A stretch of DNA of 64,000 bases from Dermabacter indicis (GTDB lineage: Bacteria > Actinomycetota > Actinomycetes > Actinomycetales > Dermabacteraceae), in the NCBI GenBank assembly GCA_001403775.1, contig CYUG01000017.1, positions 279,969 to 343,968 on the forward strand. The letters run 5' to 3'. Made by a program: the position numbers and the translations under genes. This document shows, piece after piece, positions 51,142 to 60,138 of the stretch. The notes beneath the pieces are model-generated. The model ran no database searches. It was not told the origin of the DNA and worked only from the letters and a program-made list of their open reading frames with translations. Numbering within the stretch: the first letter of the stretch is position 1; the number at the start of each line of letters is the position of its first letter.

Positions 51142-52966
51142 CGCCCACCTCCCGCCTCTCGCGATCAACCGCGATCACGGCCTCGACAAACTCGCTGCGG
51201 CCAAACTCTTGGGTGCTGCCGTCATCAGTGGAAACGGGAAGTCCGACGGCTGCCGCGAGCGCATCGAGGCTCGTGCGCACGAGGTTCGCGCGCGTCGTCA
51301 CGTCATCGTCGACGAGGATTCGCGCGGGCGAAGAATCCGCGATGATCTCCCCTTCGCTCAGGACGACGGCGCGCGGCACATACTCGAGGGCAAGGTGCAT
51401 GTCGTGCGTGATGAGGAGGATCGTCGTGCCCGCACGGTTGAGGCCGCGAATGAACTCCATGAACTCCGTGTAGTGGCGGAAGTCCTGGCCCGCGGTCGGC
51501 TCATCGAGAATGAGGATTTCGGGCTCGAGCGCGAGCGCCGCCGCGATCGTCACGCGCTTCTTTTGGCCGTGACTGAGGGCGCTCACGGGCCAGGTTTTGA
51601 ACGGGGCGAGCCCGCACGTCTCGAGGGCAGATTCCACGCGCCGGCGCGCCTCTTCCTCGTCGAGGCCGTGGGCGCGTGGGCCAAGCGCGACCTCGTCGAA
51701 GATGAGCGGCTTCGAGATCATGTGGCCCGGTTCTTGAAGCACGAAGCCCACGCGCGTGCCGATCTCGGCGATGCTCAAGTTCAGAACGTCGTCGCCGAGC
51801 ACCTCGACGGTGCCCGAGTGTGGCTTCGCAAAACCCGTGATCGCGGATCCGAGGGTCGATTTCCCCGCGCCGTTGTTGCCGAGGATCGCGAGCATCTCCC
51901 CGCGCCGCACCTCGAGGTCGATTCCCCGCAGCGCGTGCACGCCCTCGTGCTCTTGATCGTGGCCGTGAAGCACATGGAGATTCCGCACGCTGATGGCCGA
52001 GGTGGCGTCGGACCCCTCCCCCGGTACGTCCTGAGCCGAAACCGAACCGAACCTCGCGGACCACTGCTCACGCCCCCACTCACGCACCCGTGCGCATTCG
52101 CTCTCGCTCAGGCGAAGAGTCTCGAGCCGGGCGGGTTGCGCCGAGGCCGGCGGTTCGATGCCCGCGTAGTTGAGAGCCGAAAGGTGCAGCGGGCGGCGAA
52201 TGCCGTGCTCGGTGAGGAGACCGGAGGTCACGAGCTCATCGGGAGTTGTATCGGCAACGAGGCGGCCGCCGGCCATCATGAGGATGCGGTCGACGTTCCG
52301 GTGGAGAACCTCTTCGAGCCGATGCTCGATGATCACGATGCTCGCGCCGCTTTCGCGATTAAGGTCGTCGGCAAGCTCGATCATCGCGCGGCCCGTCGCC
52401 GGGTCAAGGTTCGCAAGAGGCTCGTCAAACAGGAGAATGGGGACGTCGTCCACGAGAACACCCGCGACTGCGACGCGCTGCTTTTGCCCTCCGCTCAGTT
52501 CTTGCGGCGAATGCTCAAGGAGGCCTGAAAGACCCACGCGCTCCGCAACGCGCTCGACGATGCCCGGCATGTCGCCGGAGGCAACCTCCTGGTTCTCGAG
52601 CGAAAAAGCGATGTCCTCCGCGACCGTGAGGGCCACGAACTGCGCGTTCGAATCCTGAAGAACCGTGCCGGCCTCACCGGCGGTGCGCACGAGTGGCGCG
52701 CGCACCGGATCCACGCCCGCGACCCGCACGCTCCCACTCACGCTTGCCTCGAAGCGATGCGGCACGAGACCGTTCATCACGTGCAGCAGGGTCGACTTTC
52801 CCGAGCCACTCGGTCCCACGATCGCGACCTTCTCACCCCAGCCGATCGTGAAGCTCACGTTCTCCACCGAGGAAAGTTTTTGGGTGCGATAGTGCACGCT
52901 CACGTCATCGAAAACGATGGCGTGAGCGGTGCGGTTCGCCTCGGGCGAATGAGAGGGAGAAGCCAT
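51131..52966 (-). CDS. ecfA: ECF transporter ATPase, two domains fused (EcfAA')
   Basis: A 611-residue protein with two ABC domains. First: VAIVGPSGSGKSTLLHVMNG, LSGGQKQRVAVAGVL, ILLFDEPLANLDP. Second: LAILGNNGAGKSTLGSAITG, LSHGQKKRVTIAAAL (His in place of the usual Gly of the signature), EILILDEPTAGQD. A linker of ~90 residues joins them and carries a GGTCCGACG repeat copy (52006-52014). Fused EcfA pairs are common in actinobacteria. It energises vitamin/cofactor-type uptake with EcfT and the S component next to it. Confidence 0.92.
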   Translation of the reverse strand: MASPSHSPEANRTAHAIVFDDVSVHYRTQKLSSVENVSFTIGWGEKVAIVGPSGSGKSTLLHVMNGLVPHRFEASVSGSVRVAGVDPVRAPLVRTAGEAGTVLQDSNAQFVALTVAEDIAFSLENQEVASGDMPGIVERVAERVGLSGLLEHSPQELSGGQKQRVAVAGVLVDDVPILLFDEPLANLDPATGRAMIELADDLNRESGASIVIIEHRLEEVLHRNVDRILMMAGGRLVADTTPDELVTSGLLTEHGIRRPLHLSALNYAGIEPPASAQPARLETLRLSESECARVREWGREQWSARFGSVSAQDVPGEGSDATSAISVRNLHVLHGHDQEHEGVHALRGIDLEVRRGEMLAILGNNGAGKSTLGSAITGFAKPHSGTVEVLGDDVLNLSIAEIGTRVGFVLQEPGHMISKPLIFDEVALGPRAHGLDEEEARRRVESALETCGLAPFKTWPVSALSHGQKKRVTIAAALALEPEILILDEPTAGQDFRHYTEFMEFIRGLNRAGTTILLITHDMHLALEYVPRAVVLSEGEIIADSSPARILVDDDVTTRANLVRTSLDALAAAVGLPVSTDDGSTQEFGRSEFVEAVIAVDRERREVGDAR

Positions 52967-52975
52967 GCGGAAAGC

Positions 52976-53573
52976 TTAGGCGCCCACCTCGAGCGAGCCC
53001 GAACGGGTGCGGGTCTTCGCGTACAGCGCAAGGATGATGGAGCCAAAAACGCAGGTAAGAACAGAGTTCGTGACGAATGCGACGAGGCCCTGAACAATGA
53101 CCTTGTCGAACGGTTCACCCATGAGCGTGACGTCGAGAATCCACGCGAGAACCCCCCCACGCCACGAGATGCCCCACAACCACGGCGACGTTGAAACGCA
53201 CGAGGTCCTTGCCGGGGAACTCGCCCTCGTTCACGCGGTTGCGGAGCATGAAGAAGCCCACGATGAGGCCGAAGACTGCCGTCGGAATCTCCCACGAAAG
53301 CCAAATGCCGTAGCCGGTGGCGTCCGCGAGGATGTGCCCTACGAATCCGGCAATCGCAGCCACGTACGGGCCGTACAGTACAGCGAGAACCGCGAGGAGG
53401 GCGTACTGGAACGTAATCGCCTGATTCGGGACCGGAATGGGGATCGCAACGAAGCGGCTCAGCACAAAGAACAGCGCCGCACCGATGCCGATCGCGACGA
53501 CCTGCGTCACGGCCGAGACCCTGCGGGTCACGGGGAGAGTGGCTTCGGTGGCGGGGGTATCGGGAGTAGACAT
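52976..53573 (-). pseudogene. ECF transporter S component, frameshifted in a G7 tract
   Basis: The first frame gives an S-type membrane protein: VTQVVAIGIGAALFFVLSRF, YGPYVAAIAGFVGHILADAT, WLSWEIPTAVFGLIVGFFML and VRFNVAVVVGHLVAWGG. The second frame completes it with LAWILDVTLMGEPFDKVIVQ, GLVAFVTNSVLTCVFGSIIL. With six instead of seven Gs at 53152-53158 they join as WGVLAWILDV. The substrate is unknown; the adjacent SAM-hydrolase gene hints at adenosine, methionine or a related compound. The tract may be a phase switch or an artefact. Confidence 0.82.
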
Positions 53574-53582
53574 AAGGGATCC

Positions 53583-54440
53583 TTAATTTTCGACCTTCTC
53601 AAACGCGACGTGCCAGCTGTTGCCGCGCCCGAGGTGGAAAGCATTCGCGTACGAGCCGCGATTGATCGCGACAGCCACGCGATCAAGAGAATTGACGTAA
53701 ATGAGGGACTCGCCGACCTCGACATGCGCGAAGCTCGGCGCGTACACGAGGCTCGTCGCGTGCACGGTCTGCCCGTTGTGAGTGATCGTGAGGCGCGCGT
53801 AGTCGCCGTGGTGGATCCCCGCTTCCTCGAAGAGCGTGCGCGGGATCGACGTCCACAGCGAACCGTAGCGGTTGTCGTGCGCGTCGATCGTGCCCGTGAG
53901 CGCGTGCCCCTCGCGCTTCGGTTCAACGATCGGCAGCGCCACAACCTCGCTCACGTCGAGACTCGGACCGACCTGCTCATACATGATCGTTCCGCTCGCG
54001 AGGCGCGCACCCGTGAACGCGTAAATGTCACGCCCATGAAAGGTGTACGAGTGCGCCGAGCCCTCGCGGCGGTTGAATTTTTCGTCGATTTCGCGAAGCT
54101 CCTCGATCCCGAAAAGCTCGTCAATATGGGTCAGCGTTCCGTTGTTCGGGGTCGCGACATAGTGCCCAGTCGACGTGCGGGCGACGACACTCAGGCGATC
54201 GGAGCCGACCCCCGGATCGACGACCGACACAAAAACGGTGCCCTCAGGCCAATAGGAGATGACCTGGGCAAGGCGGTAGGAGCCCTCCCAAATGTCATAC
54301 GGGGGAATGTTGTGGGTGACATCGTGGATGCGCAGCTCGGAGCTCACGCCCGTGGCGACGCCGTACATCGCGCTCACGGCGCCGTCGACGTATCCGAAAT
54401 CCGATTGGAGAACGAGTGGCTTCACTGCGGGGCCTCCCAT
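53583..54440 (-). CDS. SAM hydroxide adenosyltransferase (DUF62/SAM hydrolase)
   Basis: A 285-residue protein of the fluorinase/chlorinase family: PLVLQSDFGYVDGAVSAMYG (Asp of SDFG), HDVTHNIPPYDI, VVDPGVGSDRLSVV and VATPNNGTLTHID. DUF62 members hydrolyse S-adenosylmethionine to adenosine and methionine; a true halogenase would carry a Ser/Gly-rich insertion, not obvious here. It lies 9 bp before the ECF S component and heads the operon, suggesting that the transporter and the SAM product are linked. Confidence 0.87.
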   Translation of the reverse strand: MGGPAVKPLVLQSDFGYVDGAVSAMYGVATGVSSELRIHDVTHNIPPYDIWEGSYRLAQVISYWPEGTVFVSVVDPGVGSDRLSVVARTSTGHYVATPNNGTLTHIDELFGIEELREIDEKFNRREGSAHSYTFHGRDIYAFTGARLASGTIMYEQVGPSLDVSEVVALPIVEPKREGHALTGTIDAHDNRYGSLWTSIPRTLFEEAGIHHGDYARLTITHNGQTVHATSLVYAPSFAHVEVGESLIYVNSLDRVAVAINRGSYANAFHLGRGNSWHVAFEKVEN

Positions 54441-54627
54441 GTGACACAAAAGTTCATGACCTTCGTAAGCGTACCGATACCGGGAACGGGCGCGAATGCA
54501 CGTGGCGAAATATGAACACCGAGGCGAGACGTCAGTGACATGTGTCATTCACACTCGTGACAAAGCGCCGATAAGCCCCTGACGTTTTCCACTACTACCC
54601 GAGTCCGGCGTGCCGAAGAGTAGAAGC

Positions 54628-55575
54628 ATGACCACAGCACACGACTCCATCACCGTCTCGAACCTGACCCGCACCTACGCGGGCAAGAAGAACAAGAAAG
54701 CTTTCACCGCGGTGGACGGCATCTCCTTCCGCGTACGCGAAGGCGAGGTTTACGGCCTCCTCGGCACGAACGGCGCGGGCAAAACGTCAACTCTCGAGAT
54801 CCTCGAAGGCCTCGCACCCGCCACGAGTGGGAGCGTATCGGTCCTCGGCATGGACCCCACGAAGGACCGCGCGAACGTTCGCCCCCACACGGGGACCATG
54901 CTCCAATCCGGGGGCCTCCCCACCCAACTGACCGTCGCTGAAACGATTCGCATGTGGGCAGGAACGTGCTCGCGGCCTATGCCACCGGAGCAGGCCCTCG
55001 ACGCCGTCGACCTCACGCACCGCGCGAAGGTCAAGGTCGGTTCGCTCTCCGGCGGTGAACAGCGCCGCCTCGACCTCGCGTGCGCTCTCGTGGGACAGCC
55101 CTCGATTCTCTTCCTCGACGAGCCGACGACGGGCCTCGATCCCGAATCTCGTCGCCGCGTGTGGAAACTCCTCGAGAACCTCAAAGCGCAAGGGGTCACG
55201 ATGATCCTCACGACTCACTACCTCGAAGAAGCCGAGCGCCTGTGCGACCGGATCGGGATCATGCGCCGCGGAAACATCATTCTCGAGGGCAGTCTGCGCG
55301 ACATCGTCGCCACGGAGGCCTCGGTGATCAGCTTCAAGGTCGGGGAGGGGGCCGACGCCACCGGTGCCTCCGCCGCCCCTCAAGTTCCCGCCCTTGCCGG
55401 CGCTCAGATCACTCGATCCGGCTCCACCTACGAAGTGCGAACCGATCACCTTCAGGAGCACTCACTCGCCCTCTTGCAGTGGGCGCAGGGCGAGCGCCTC
55501 GCCCTGCGCGACTTCTCCGCGACCCCCGCGTCCCTCGAGACCGTCTTTATGCGCGTGGCCGGCGAACAGAACTAA
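54628..55575 (+). CDS. ABC transporter ATPase (drug-exporter type)
   Basis: A 315-residue ATPase of the DRA/CcmA group: GLLGTNGAGKTSTLEILEGL, GTMLQSGGLP (Q-loop), SLSGGEQRRLDLACALVGQP, ILFLDEPTTGLDPESRR and the switch His in ILTTHYLEEAERL. The C-terminal ~80 residues are the usual accessory domain of this group. With the permease 42 bp downstream it forms an ABC-2 exporter, probably controlled by the two-component genes that follow. Confidence 0.92.
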   Translation: MTTAHDSITVSNLTRTYAGKKNKKAFTAVDGISFRVREGEVYGLLGTNGAGKTSTLEILEGLAPATSGSVSVLGMDPTKDRANVRPHTGTMLQSGGLPTQLTVAETIRMWAGTCSRPMPPEQALDAVDLTHRAKVKVGSLSGGEQRRLDLACALVGQPSILFLDEPTTGLDPESRRRVWKLLENLKAQGVTMILTTHYLEEAERLCDRIGIMRRGNIILEGSLRDIVATEASVISFKVGEGADATGASAAPQVPALAGAQITRSGSTYEVRTDHLQEHSLALLQWAQGERLALRDFSATPASLETVFMRVAGEQN

Positions 55576-55617
55576 CGATCGCAAAGTGACCGCAAGCTTC
55601 CACCGAAAGGACACCCC

Positions 55618-56436
55618 ATGATCACGGCAACAGCCACAGCAGATTCCACACCCCGCTCGAGCCGACTCTCCCGCACGATTGCCCTCGCGCGCGCCGAACT
55701 CACGCAGTTTTTGCGCAATCCCACTCTCCTGGTTACGGCGCTTCTCTTCCCCCTTGGCCTCACGGTCGCCATGTTCGTGTCCACTCCCGCGGGCGGCGGC
55801 AAGGCCTTCGCCGCCTCGCTCGCGCTCGAAACGTCCGTTCTTACGACAATGCTTCTCGTCGTGTACTACTCGGTTCTCTCGATGTCGACGACTAGGCGTG
55901 ATGAGAAGGTCCTCAAGCGCCTGCGCACCGGAGAGGCAAAGGACTCGGACATTCTCGTGGCGATTGCCGCCCCAAGCTCCCTCCTCGCCATCGTTTTGAT
56001 GGTACTCACCCCGATCCTCCTCATCGTTCTCGGCGCTCCCGCTCCAGTCACCGTCATTCCTTTCATCGTCGCTGTCCTCGAGGGGTTAGCCGTGAGTGCG
56101 GCACTCGGATTCCTCACGAGTGCCTTCACGACGAACGCCGAAGCCGCCCAGATCACTTCGCTGCCCGTCTTGATCCTCGCGATTGTCTCCCAAAGCACCT
56201 TTCGCGCGCTCATGCCCGAAGAGGTCGCGCGCATCATCGACCGCACGCCTTTCGCCCTCATGGGGGACCTCGCACACCTGACATGGTCGGGAACGACGGT
56301 CACCGGTGGGTTTAAGCCGCTCGAATCCGGCGCGGCGCTCGCGACAGCAACCGCCCCCATGCTCGTGCTCGCCCTGTGGGCCGTAGCGCTCCTGATGCTC
56401 GTGCCGAGGGTCATGAAGTGGGAATCCAACCGGTAA
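55618..56436 (+). CDS. ABC-2 type permease
   Basis: A 272-residue protein with six predicted helices (NPTLLVTALLFPLGLTVAMF, TTMLLVVYYSVLSMSTTRRD, APSSLLAIVLMVLTPILLIV, FIVAVLEGLAVSAALGFLTS and two more), the pattern of ABC-2 drug and antibiotic exporters. The segment TTRRDEKVLKRLRTGE between helices 2 and 3 is the coupling loop. Partner of the ATPase upstream. Confidence 0.88.
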   Translation: MITATATADSTPRSSRLSRTIALARAELTQFLRNPTLLVTALLFPLGLTVAMFVSTPAGGGKAFAASLALETSVLTTMLLVVYYSVLSMSTTRRDEKVLKRLRTGEAKDSDILVAIAAPSSLLAIVLMVLTPILLIVLGAPAPVTVIPFIVAVLEGLAVSAALGFLTSAFTTNAEAAQITSLPVLILAIVSQSTFRALMPEEVARIIDRTPFALMGDLAHLTWSGTTVTGGFKPLESGAALATATAPMLVLALWAVALLMLVPRVMKWESNR

Positions 56437-56525
56437 ACCACCGGCTACAACCCGTGGGACACTGGTGGGACCTCTCTAGGCACCGCCAGTTGCCCCTTTT
56501 TTCGCCGACGAACAGAGGACACCGC

Positions 56526-57746
56526 ATGAGCACCGCCCCGAGCGTCCACGCCGCAGAACCGGCGCGCGCCCGCAGCATGGAGAAATATGCGCTCTACACG
56601 AAGTGGTCCGTCACGCTTGCGGCACCCCTCACGTGGCTCATGTTCTCTATTCCGAGTATCACGGCGACAACCTCGACGCACGCGGGTATCGCTCCCCTCC
56701 TGTGGGCAGTCGCCTCGGCCGCGCTCACGCTCTTCGTCAGCATCATTCTTTTCCGCGAACCCGCACTCGAACTGTTTCCTGAAAGACGGGGACGTGCGCG
56801 TGGGGCGAAGGTCAGTTTCATGTTGGTGCTCGTGGGCTGGATCGTGTGCATCCTCATGGCTGTGCTCGCACCCGTTTCGATCGGGGCGTGGGCTCACCTT
56901 TACGCGATTATGTGCACCGCGCTCTTCGCACTCGCCCACGCACCGTGGATGCGACACAAGTGGATCGCCGTCACCGTCGCTGCCCTCCTCACGTGCGCAA
57001 CGCAGCTCACGGTCGACGCCAGCACCGCCCTCACATCGCTCTGCATTCCCTTCATCTTCCTCACCGCCACTCTCTCCGGCTTCTGGGGCCTCAACGTTCT
57101 GCGCGACGCTGATCGCGCCCGTCAACTCGACGCCGAACTCAAAGTCAGCGCGGAACGACTCCGCTTCGCCCAGGAGCTTCACGACACCATGGGCCAGCGA
57201 CTGGCGGCGATCAGCCTCAAAACACAGGTGGCGATCGCCCTCGTCGAACGTAGCGAGAGGAACGCTATGCAGGAACTTTACGAGCTCCAGGACCTCGTGA
57301 AGGCCAGCACCGCCGACATGCGCGCCGTCGCCCACGGATACCGACGCATCAATCTCGCCACTGAAATCACCGAAGCTCGCGCGCTCCTTGACTCCTCACA
57401 CATCAACATCCACGTCGACGGCGACTCACTTGACATTCCCGACGCCCGCCGGGAGGACGCCGCCTGGTTCGTCCGCGAAGCCACCACCAACATCCTCCGT
57501 CACTCCCACGCCACGACCGCATCTCTCACTCTTGCCGAGGACAGCGTGACCATGACGAACGACGGCGCGCTCGAAAGCCCCGGCCCGCTCTCAGGCCTCG
57601 AGTCGCTCCGACGCCGCGTGGCGGTAGCGGGCGGAAGCATCACCGTCGAGCATGACGCCCCGCACTTCACCGTGCGGCTATGCTTCGGCGAGGGGCCGGC
57701 AAGCGTCGGACCCGCCCCCACCCACACACCCGAGGAGAGCGCATGA
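56526..57746 (+). CDS. NarL-type sensor histidine kinase
   Basis: A 406-residue membrane kinase with about five N-terminal helices and a DHp domain of the HisKA_3 class: ERLRFAQELHDTMGQRLAAI contains the phospho-acceptor His. The HATPase region has WFVREATTNILRHSHATTAS (N box) and PGPLSGLESLRRRVAVAGGS. Its stop overlaps the regulator start by ATGA. Such kinases next to ABC-2 exporters often sense cell-envelope drugs. A GGTCCGACG repeat copy lies near its 3' end (57704-57712). Confidence 0.9.
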   Translation: MSTAPSVHAAEPARARSMEKYALYTKWSVTLAAPLTWLMFSIPSITATTSTHAGIAPLLWAVASAALTLFVSIILFREPALELFPERRGRARGAKVSFMLVLVGWIVCILMAVLAPVSIGAWAHLYAIMCTALFALAHAPWMRHKWIAVTVAALLTCATQLTVDASTALTSLCIPFIFLTATLSGFWGLNVLRDADRARQLDAELKVSAERLRFAQELHDTMGQRLAAISLKTQVAIALVERSERNAMQELYELQDLVKASTADMRAVAHGYRRINLATEITEARALLDSSHINIHVDGDSLDIPDARREDAAWFVREATTNILRHSHATTASLTLAEDSVTMTNDGALESPGPLSGLESLRRRVAVAGGSITVEHDAPHFTVRLCFGEGPASVGPAPTHTPEESA

Positions 57747-58360
57747 TCCGCATCGCCATCGCCGACGATGAAACCCTCGTTGCCTCTTCCCTCGCAACCC
57801 TGCTTGGACTCGAAGAGGATTTCGAGATCGCAACCGTGTGCGGCTCGGGCGAGGAGATGCTCGAATGGTGGGCGCGTGAGCCAAACGGCGCCGACGTTCT
57901 CGTGTGCGACCTGCAGCTTGACGGAATTGACGGGATCGAAACTGCGCATCGCGTGCGCGAGAAACACCCCGGCGTGCAGGTGCTCATCGTCACGAGCCAC
58001 GCACGCCCCGCAGCCCTCAAGCGTGCGCTCGAGCGCGGGATCGCAGGATTCCTCCCGAAAACGTCGGACGCGAAGGAATTCGCCGCGGCCATCCGCACCG
58101 TCCACGCAGGGCGGCGCTACCTCGACCCCGAAACAGCGGCCCTCGCGATCAACGAGAGCGACAGTCCCCTCACGGACCGAGAGCGGGAACTACTTGCACT
58201 AGCGGGGCGGGGCCTCTCCATCGACGACATCGCCTCCGAGGCACACCTCGCGGCCGGAACCTGCCGAAACTACCTCTCGAACGCGATGGCAAAAGTTGGT
58301 GCGGCCAACCGTTTCGAAGCCTTCACCGTGGCACGCGACCGCGGCTGGCTCTCGTCATGA
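57743..58360 (+). CDS. LuxR/NarL-type response regulator
   Basis: A 205-residue regulator. Receiver domain: IRIAIADDETLVASSLATLL, phospho-acceptor Asp in VLVCDLQLDGIDGIE, VLIVTSHA and FLPKTSDAKE (conserved Lys). C-terminal LuxR HTH: LTDRERELLALAGRGLSIDD, IASEAHLAAGTCRNYLSNAM. It overlaps the kinase stop and its own stop overlaps the next start (ATGA), so the whole run is one operon. Confidence 0.92.
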   Translation: MIRIAIADDETLVASSLATLLGLEEDFEIATVCGSGEEMLEWWAREPNGADVLVCDLQLDGIDGIETAHRVREKHPGVQVLIVTSHARPAALKRALERGIAGFLPKTSDAKEFAAAIRTVHAGRRYLDPETAALAINESDSPLTDRERELLALAGRGLSIDDIASEAHLAAGTCRNYLSNAMAKVGAANRFEAFTVARDRGWLSS

Positions 58361-59183
58361 CCGCACGGACCGTACGGATCGAGAAAAACACGGTCACGAG
58401 GCCGGCGGGCCCCTGGACCCCCACGGTGCACGCACTCCTTGAGCACGTTACCGGGCAGGGAGTGCCGGTTCCACGGCCTCTTGGGTCCGACGGTTGCCGG
58501 GAAAAACACTGAGTCTAGTTCCGGGCATTGGCGGGGATGAGAGGTGGGGCGATGCTCACCTTTCCGTCGAAGCGTGCGCCTCGGCGGGGGCACTGCTACG
58601 GCGCTATCACGATGCGAGTGCGAGATTCGTGCCGTCTGCGGGAGCCACGTGGATCACCGAATGCTACGTGAAAGACAGCGCGGGTGAGGATGGTCCTGCG
58701 AGCACTAGCGATGCCGCTGCGAGCCCTGGCTCTCACGAGGTGATCCTTCACGGCGACCCAAAACCCGGGAACATGGCGTGGAAGGGGAATGAGGCCGTGG
58801 GATTGTTTGACTTCAACGATGCCCGCCCCGGCCTGCGGATCGATGACGTCGCCTACGCGCTCAAGTGGATCATTCCGTTCAATGGAGAGATAGCGACACT
58901 TCGACATCTCGATTCCAACGACGAGGCCGCGATGCGTGAACGAGCGACGGCGTTCCTTCGCGGCTACGGCTGGCAGGGCCCTTTTGATGTTGCAGACCTC
59001 GCCGTCGGCGCGCACGAACGCTCGATCGACGAGATCGAGTGGGGCGCCGCGGGCGGTCTCGAGCCTCAGCGCACGTGGGTCGCTTCGGGCGAGGTCGCTG
59101 CATGGCGTGCGGAACTCCCCGAAATCAGTGCAATCGCGCGCCGTATTTTCCCCGCTTCTCTCAGGGTGGAGAAAAAAGACTAG
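58357..59183 (+). pseudogene. Aminoglycoside-phosphotransferase-like gene with a frameshift
   Basis: From the ATG at 58357 the frame reads an APH-type start (VTRPAGPWTPTVHALLEHVT, VPVPRPLGSDG) and stops at REKH. The other frame continues with KTLSLVPG, then ACASAGALLRRYHDAS, the catalytic region ILHGDPKPGNMAW (HGDxxxxN), LFDFNDARPG and a normal end. Adding one A to the A5 tract (58502-58506) gives REKTLSLVPG. It is a ~275-residue kinase of small molecules, probably not aminoglycosides specifically. Translationally coupled to the response regulator. Confidence 0.8.
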
Positions 59184-59227
59184 GCAACCCCTAAACGAAG
59201 GCACAACGTCGTTTTTCTCCACCCTCA
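59165..59227. terminator. 14-bp inverted repeat after the APH-like gene
   Basis: AGGGTGGAGAAAAA (59165-59178, overlapping the gene's end) and TTTTTCTCCACCCT (59214-59227) are perfect arms around 35 bp. With A and T runs in the arms this works as a candidate two-way terminator between convergent genes. Confidence 0.7.
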
Positions 59228-59277
59228 AGTTGGTTCAGCGGCGGATGGGCCGAGCTGGTTCAGGCGAAGCAAGTGCG

Positions 59278-60138
59278 TTATTTCAGGTTCGCGCCGGATG
59301 ACGCATTCGTGCGGCGATCCACGAACTCCTGGTAGGCGTCGGCAACCTCATCCACGTCACCGTCGGCCACGAGCACGCCCTTCTCAATCCACAGAGCGCG
59401 CGTGCACATGGCGCGTACGGACGCGAGAGAGTGCGACACGAAGAAGACGGTGCCCGCGGATTCGCGGATCTCTTCAATCCTCGCCATGCTCTTCTTGCGG
59501 AACGACGCGTCGCCCGTCGCAAGTGCCTCGTCGATCATGAGGATCTCCGGGCTGCGAATCGTCGAAATCGCAAACCTCAAGCGTGAGGCCATGCCCGAGG
59601 AGTACGAGGTCATCGGCAGGTAGAGGAAGTCGCCAAGCTCGGCGAATTCCGCAACGTGCTCAACGCTCTCGCGCACCTCTTTCGACGAGAGGCCGAGGGC
59701 AAGGCCACCGATCATGATGTTGCGCTCACCGGTAAGGCGCGGAAGCATCGCGGCATTGACACCAAGAAGCTCCGGCTCCGCCGACGTGTACACCCGGCCT
59801 TCGGTCGGCGGCAGGAGACCGGCGATCGCGCGCAAAAGCGTGGATTTACCCGAACCGTTCGTGCCCAGGATCGCTACGGATTCACCGTGGTGGGCCACGA
59901 ACGACACGCCCTTGACGGCGGGCACGTGAGTGATCGGGCCCGTGCTGGGGCGCCCGAGGCTAATTGCCTTATCCCACAGGCTCTTGCGCTGCTTCGCCGT
60001 GCCGCCACGACGACCGCCGAACACGCGATAGGTGATGTAGAGGTCGTCGGCGATCACCGACGGCGGCCCAAGGGGCTTGCGCTCGACCTTCTTCGGAAGA
60101 GTGCTCGGGTCAATTTCGAAGTCAATATCCTCAGTCAC
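59278..60138 (-). CDS. ATPase of a polysaccharide/teichoic-acid ABC exporter (Wzt/TagH type)
   Basis: A 286-residue ATPase of the polysaccharide-export class: SVAILGTNGSGKSTLLRAIA, the class-specific AAMLPRLTGERNIMIGGLAL, MTSYSSGMASRLRFAISTIR as signature motif, ILMIDEALATGDASFRKKS and VSHSLASVRAMC. N-terminal ~45 residues form the usual hydrophilic extension. GTG at 60138 with GAGGAG upstream; it overlaps the permease stop by 8 bp. Confidence 0.92.
   Translation of the reverse strand: MTEDIDFEIDPSTLPKKVERKPLGPPSVIADDLYITYRVFGGRRGGTAKQRKSLWDKAISLGRPSTGPITHVPAVKGVSFVAHHGESVAILGTNGSGKSTLLRAIAGLLPPTEGRVYTSAEPELLGVNAAMLPRLTGERNIMIGGLALGLSSKEVRESVEHVAEFAELGDFLYLPMTSYSSGMASRLRFAISTIRSPEILMIDEALATGDASFRKKSMARIEEIRESAGTVFFVSHSLASVRAMCTRALWIEKGVLVADGDVDEVADAYQEFVDRRTNASSGANLK

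Noticed and set aside
51065-52528. 487-codon plus-strand frame opposite the EcfA gene
   Set aside because: The minus strand carries unmistakable ABC motifs; the opposite frame is a GC-bias shadow.
53583-54440. Fluorinase or chlorinase
   Set aside because: The family is shared, but the loop that marks halogenases is not evident, and the great majority of such genes in bacteria are SAM hydrolases.
53097-54515. 472-codon plus-strand frame opposite the S-component and DUF62 genes
   Set aside because: It is Arg/Asp/His-rich without motifs, and lies across the DUF62 active-site codons on the other strand.
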